DNA of 64,000 bases from Prinsepia uniflora (lineage: Eukaryota > Streptophyta > Magnoliopsida > Rosales > Rosaceae), in NCBI GenBank assembly GCA_032719365.1, contig CM064866.1:79402916-79466915 (forward strand), read 5' to 3'. This document shows positions 59,955 to 64,000 of the stretch, one piece after another. The notes under the pieces were generated by a model. The model saw only the letters and a list, made by a program, of their open reading frames with translations. It made no database searches and was not told where the DNA came from. Every line of letters starts with the position of its first letter. The stretch's first letter is position 1. The position numbers and the translations under genes are program-made.

Positions 59955-61178
59955 TGACAGGACCCGCCCCGATTATCACTCCGATTACCGAGGTGAACCC
60001 TGCTCCTGTCTGACAACCCAACACAAAAGACCGAAACAACCTCACGTAAACCCACAAATTACATTGCCAGACCATGGAGAATTCAAAAGCCAACAAGTCA
60101 AGAGTCATACAGATCATAGTACAAACAAAGTAAGACGAAAATCCAACTAAAATTATACTGCACGCACAACGAAAAAACTCGTAACGAAAAAAACACTGGA
60201 AGCACCCCGGGATAACTCTATGCCTCTGACTCTACCTCAACGTCAGCCCCAGCGCTATCACCACGACCTGGAGGGCATTTAAAAACCAGAAGGTGTGAGT
60301 GGACTAGAAATAAAAAGAGTTTCAAAAACAGTTTCATAAACAAACCAGGGTTTTGCCTTCCATTTTAAAAACATGCATGCATAACTCAGTGTATGAAAAC
60401 ATTTATGAATCATATCATTATCATCATGGAAACCGCAATAATATGAACAAAGTATGATAAACGTTATAAACCATTAGCAGTAAAGCATAAGATACCAATA
60501 TCATCATCCGATCAAACCTGCTGGATCTATCCGAGTCTTTAAACTCAATCCAGGCCTCAATATAATCTGAGTCTTTAAACTCCCAAGTCTTTAAACTCAA
60601 TAGGCATAAGGGGGAAAAATATAATATCCGAGTCTTTAAACTCCCGAGTCTTTAAACTCAATCCGGGTCTTTAAACACAATCCGGGCCCGTCCCCCGTCA
60701 TATCATAATCCGGGTCTTTAAACCTAATAACCAGATCCAGCAAATCCAATCCAAAACCGTTTGAAAACCGTTTCTAAATCCATATCCAAATCTGAATCTG
60801 AAATCACTATCATGAAGCCCTTCCGGCGTTCAGAACCGTCATTCCGAATCCAAATCCGGAAATCCCCTTTTCAAGCTTTAAAACCAAATCTCGATTTCTG
60901 AAATCCGATTCTAAAACCGAAAACCTTGATTTCAAAACCCATTTATAATCATTGAAAACCAATTATAGATTTAAAGCCCAAAATCATAGCATCGGATTCA
61001 TAATCAAACCATATCTCGTAAAATGTGCCGAAATACGTATAATTCTAAGAAATGCCTCGAAAAATGTGCAATTATGTAAAACAGATATAGAATAATCAAT
61101 AATCATGAAATCATAATTAAAACCATAAATCAAGTAGATAAAAACAGTTATGCATGCTCGGTTAAGAAGAAGGAGTCC
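59955..61178 (-). mobile_element. LTR F of the 3 kb family, interrupted by G
   Basis: It starts TGACAGGACCCGCCCC after AATGG in the second LTR of the TRIM. It has a 14-base array (60531-60722) and GTGAGTGGAC (60296). It stops at AAGGAGTCC, where sister copies continue with ACTCACAG; the remainder should lie right of the window beyond G. Confidence 0.8.
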
Positions 61179-64000
61179 TGTCAGGGCCCACCCCTAATCC
61201 CCCGAGATTAAGGGCGAAACCCTGCTCCCGTCTAACTTACGTATGACACGAAGGCTAAACTGACGTCCAATCCCCATGTGACACGTAAGTCGGACAAGGG
61301 ACTTTCGATCCGACCGTCCAAAATACTTTCGAACTTCTCAGAGTGCACAGAGTCTACTGTGGATCGTATGTGTGATGTCTCCGTCTCTCTCGACCGACAG
61401 CCCGCGTCGCAACAACCTTGAGGGTATTGAAAACACGAAAAGATTGTGAGTGGACAAAAATAAAGTATAATTTAGAAAACAGTTCAATAAAACAATTACA
61501 TTTTTACCCTCCTAAAAACTAGTGCATGCATATCCATTCAAGTTATGAAACCATTTATATCAAAAACCATCAACGAAAACCTTGTTTATCAAATCGTGTC
61601 AAACCCGTTATTCAAATCCAGGCCTCAGCCTCAAATCAATCTCAAATTTGGGAACTCAGTCCCAAAACCATCGAAAACCATTTCATCCGGGCCACTTCCC
61701 AAAACATCGAAAAACCTTGTTGAAAACCATATCATATTTCCATTCATCGAACCTGCTGGATCTATCCGAGTCTTTAAACTCCCGAGTCTTTAAACTCAAT
61801 CTAGGCCTCAATATAATCCGAGTCTTTAAACTCAACAGGCCTACGGGGGAAAATATCAATATCCGAGTCTTTAAACTCCCGAGTCTTTAAACTCCCGAGT
61901 CTTTAAACTCAATCTGGGCCGGTCCCCCGTCAAACATAATCCGGGTCTTTAAACCCAATAACCAGATCCAGCAAATCCAATCCAAAACCGTCTGAAAACC
62001 ATTTTCCATTACCGAATCCGAATCGGCAATCTCATCAGGATCCCGAATCCAAACCCAGAACTCATATCCATCTCCTTTCCAGATCCGGGTCCGCAACCAT
62101 CATTCCGTAAGCCGGCATCCGGAATAACCATTCCGAACCCAAACCCCGAAATCCACTTTCAAGTTCCAAACCGAATTCTGAATCGTCATCCAGAAATCTG
62201 ATTCCAAAACCCCAAATCACATTTCTCAAAACCACTTTTCTGAACTGGGCCTCTAAGCTTGAAGTCACCTTCCAAAATCCTTTTACTTTCATTGAAATCA
62301 AATCGTATTTCAAATCCCGAAATCAATTCATTAAAACCAGGTTCAAATCACAATATTCATCGAAATCTCGTAAAACGTGGAATTCCGTAATTTCCTCGAA
62401 AAACGTGCAAAATCGTAAACCATCAAGATCATAAATCAAATCATATAATCCTGTATAGAAAACATATAAAAACATATATGCATGCATCAAGAGTTAGAAA
62501 GCAAAGTCCACTCACAGACCATTTCGACGTCGCCTCGAAACGCGTACACTTATGCCGTCCCCGACCATTCCGCTATCCTCGACTTTCCCGAACCTGTCCA
62601 AAGCCCAGAACGAGCTTACTAACTACTTTATTAAGCTTATACTTAATTTCCCCAATTTTTTTCGAATTCTAAACCTAGCTAAACAGGACCCTAAACCTTC
62701 AACCTCTTAGAACTAACACGAGACGTCGTCTGATTGTCCCGAAACTTGTCCCAACAGATTCATTACAATGATTAAACCAAAAGCTATGTTGGAAGGTTCC
62801 CCAGATCAACCACCACGCGCCCTCACGCGTCTCCCAAAGTGGCTGCGTGTGGGCTTCACCCGCCTGCACACAGAGCACTGTTCATCGTCTTCTTCGATGG
62901 TCAGACCAGTCTGAACCGGCGTGACCGGTTCTCCGTCACTCTTCATCCATTTCTGGTCCTTTCAACTCCCCTAGCTTCGTCCTACCCTAAGAAATCCATT
63001 CCCCTACTCCAAACACAACATCACGGCCTAAATCTCATCTTCCCAACTCGAAACAGAAACCCGTCCAAATCCCTGTTTCGATTCCCGGCCAACCATGCAT
63101 TCCCCCGTCACGGCTTCACAACCAGAAGCTTCCTAGGAACCTACTGAGTCCACTAGAACTCACCAAACACCTCGACTCGACCCCAAACGCCACGACTTAA
63201 CGTTTGAACCTAAACTGGAAAACAGAGCAACCAGGGAAATTCAAGAGATTACCTGCTTGTCGACCGCCGCCTTGCTCGCCGCCGCGTTCCCTGGAGTTCA
63301 CAGAGCCGTCCTAGCTTCCCCTCGAGCCCAATTGGATCAACTTGACCACTGATGCTTGCACCACACCCTTGACGCCTCTCTGTTTCCCTGAGACACTCGC
63401 GCATTCCTCACATACAAACACTCACCTCTCAGTCTTCTCAACACAACCCTCACTCTCAACCTCCCTGATCACACTCACACACTCACAAGGATCACACCTC
63501 CATGTAATTGATCGATTCTCACCCTCTGCCCAATCTCTGTTTCTCCCTCTTTCGAATGCACGACTCACACACAGCACGTTTAAGTTTTTGCCCGTGCAAC
63601 CTAGAACCCACTACACACACCCCACGTGTCCACAATCCCATGGTCCCATCTCAAAATATCCAATCACACACTGCACACTTGTCCTCATCTCTTTTGCACA
63701 AATCCCAAGGCACCAAAAAACCAAAATGCCCATTGTGAGTCCAAATTACCATTTTGCCCTTCGCCGTTCTAGACCCGTATCTCGGTCGTCCGACGTCCGA
63801 TGAAAGCATGCCGCCTGTCGTTGTACCCAGGACGTCGAGACCTATCTAACGGTCCTTGGTCTACGTGAAAACCAAAATTCCAGCAAAAAGTCAACAATTT
63901 CCCTCTATTTAACCAAAATTACGGTAACGCCCTTAACCTTCCGAACACCATAACTTTTCCTCCGATTGTCCAAATCGGACGTGCCACCTATCTACGGACT
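61179..64000 (-). mobile_element. LTR G of the 3 kb family, runs off the window
   Basis: It starts TGTCAGGGCCC, closely related to copy C over its whole visible length. Probable TSD AGTCC at 61174-61178; the other end is outside. It has a 14-base array (61767-61955), the three-arm motif (62814-62863) and the inverted repeat (61445-61455 with 62506-62516). No coding domain. Confidence 0.82.

Overview
This window is plant nuclear DNA, most likely from a eudicot. Intron-rich genes lie in AT-rich DNA, the proteins resemble Arabidopsis families (SNI1, D-aminoacyl-tRNA deacylase, peroxidase 19), and most of the rest is plant transposons. The species cannot be told from the sequence.

Only three protein-coding genes and one tRNA look real. 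They lie between about 17.5 and 33.2 kb: a nuclear tRNA-Glu(CTC); SNI1 (plus strand, 15 exons, fully open), a subunit of the plant SMC5/6 DNA-repair complex and a regulator of systemic acquired resistance; a convergent D-aminoacyl-tRNA deacylase whose first residues are missing; and a three-exon class III peroxidase (minus strand). Gene relics lie around them: a GDSL lipase/esterase (10.8-12.9 kb), a cytosolic seryl-tRNA synthetase split by a 3.3 kb insertion (25.7-30.2 kb) and a glutamate receptor-like gene (36.7-38.8 kb).

The left end (1-10.3 kb) is an L1-type LINE on the minus strand, cut by two LTRs of one 3 kb family (called here the TGTAACGACC family; copies A to G). The middle also holds a hAT and a PIF/Harbinger non-autonomous element, a Copia solo LTR and another solo LTR, each identified from termini, target-site duplications (TSDs) or hallmark motifs.

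From 41.3 kb to the end everything is one transposon nest. A Cassandra-like TRIM, whose LTR carries 5S rRNA-like modules, was invaded by LTR E. E was invaded by LTRs C and D, and C by a young Ty3/Gypsy element of the Tat type (44948-54259). The TRIM's second LTR was invaded by F, and F by G. TSDs rejoin across most of the insertions, so the order of events can be read directly.

The least expected signals are in the 3 kb LTR family. A conserved inverted repeat pairs a splice-donor-like site with a site just upstream of an acceptor-like site. A three-arm GC-rich motif can form alternative hairpins. A 14-base hairpin repeat shows compensating changes. In the Gypsy element, five nonsense codons are all TAG although its two LTRs differ at only 2 of 576 positions, and its antisense gene has its own TATA box.
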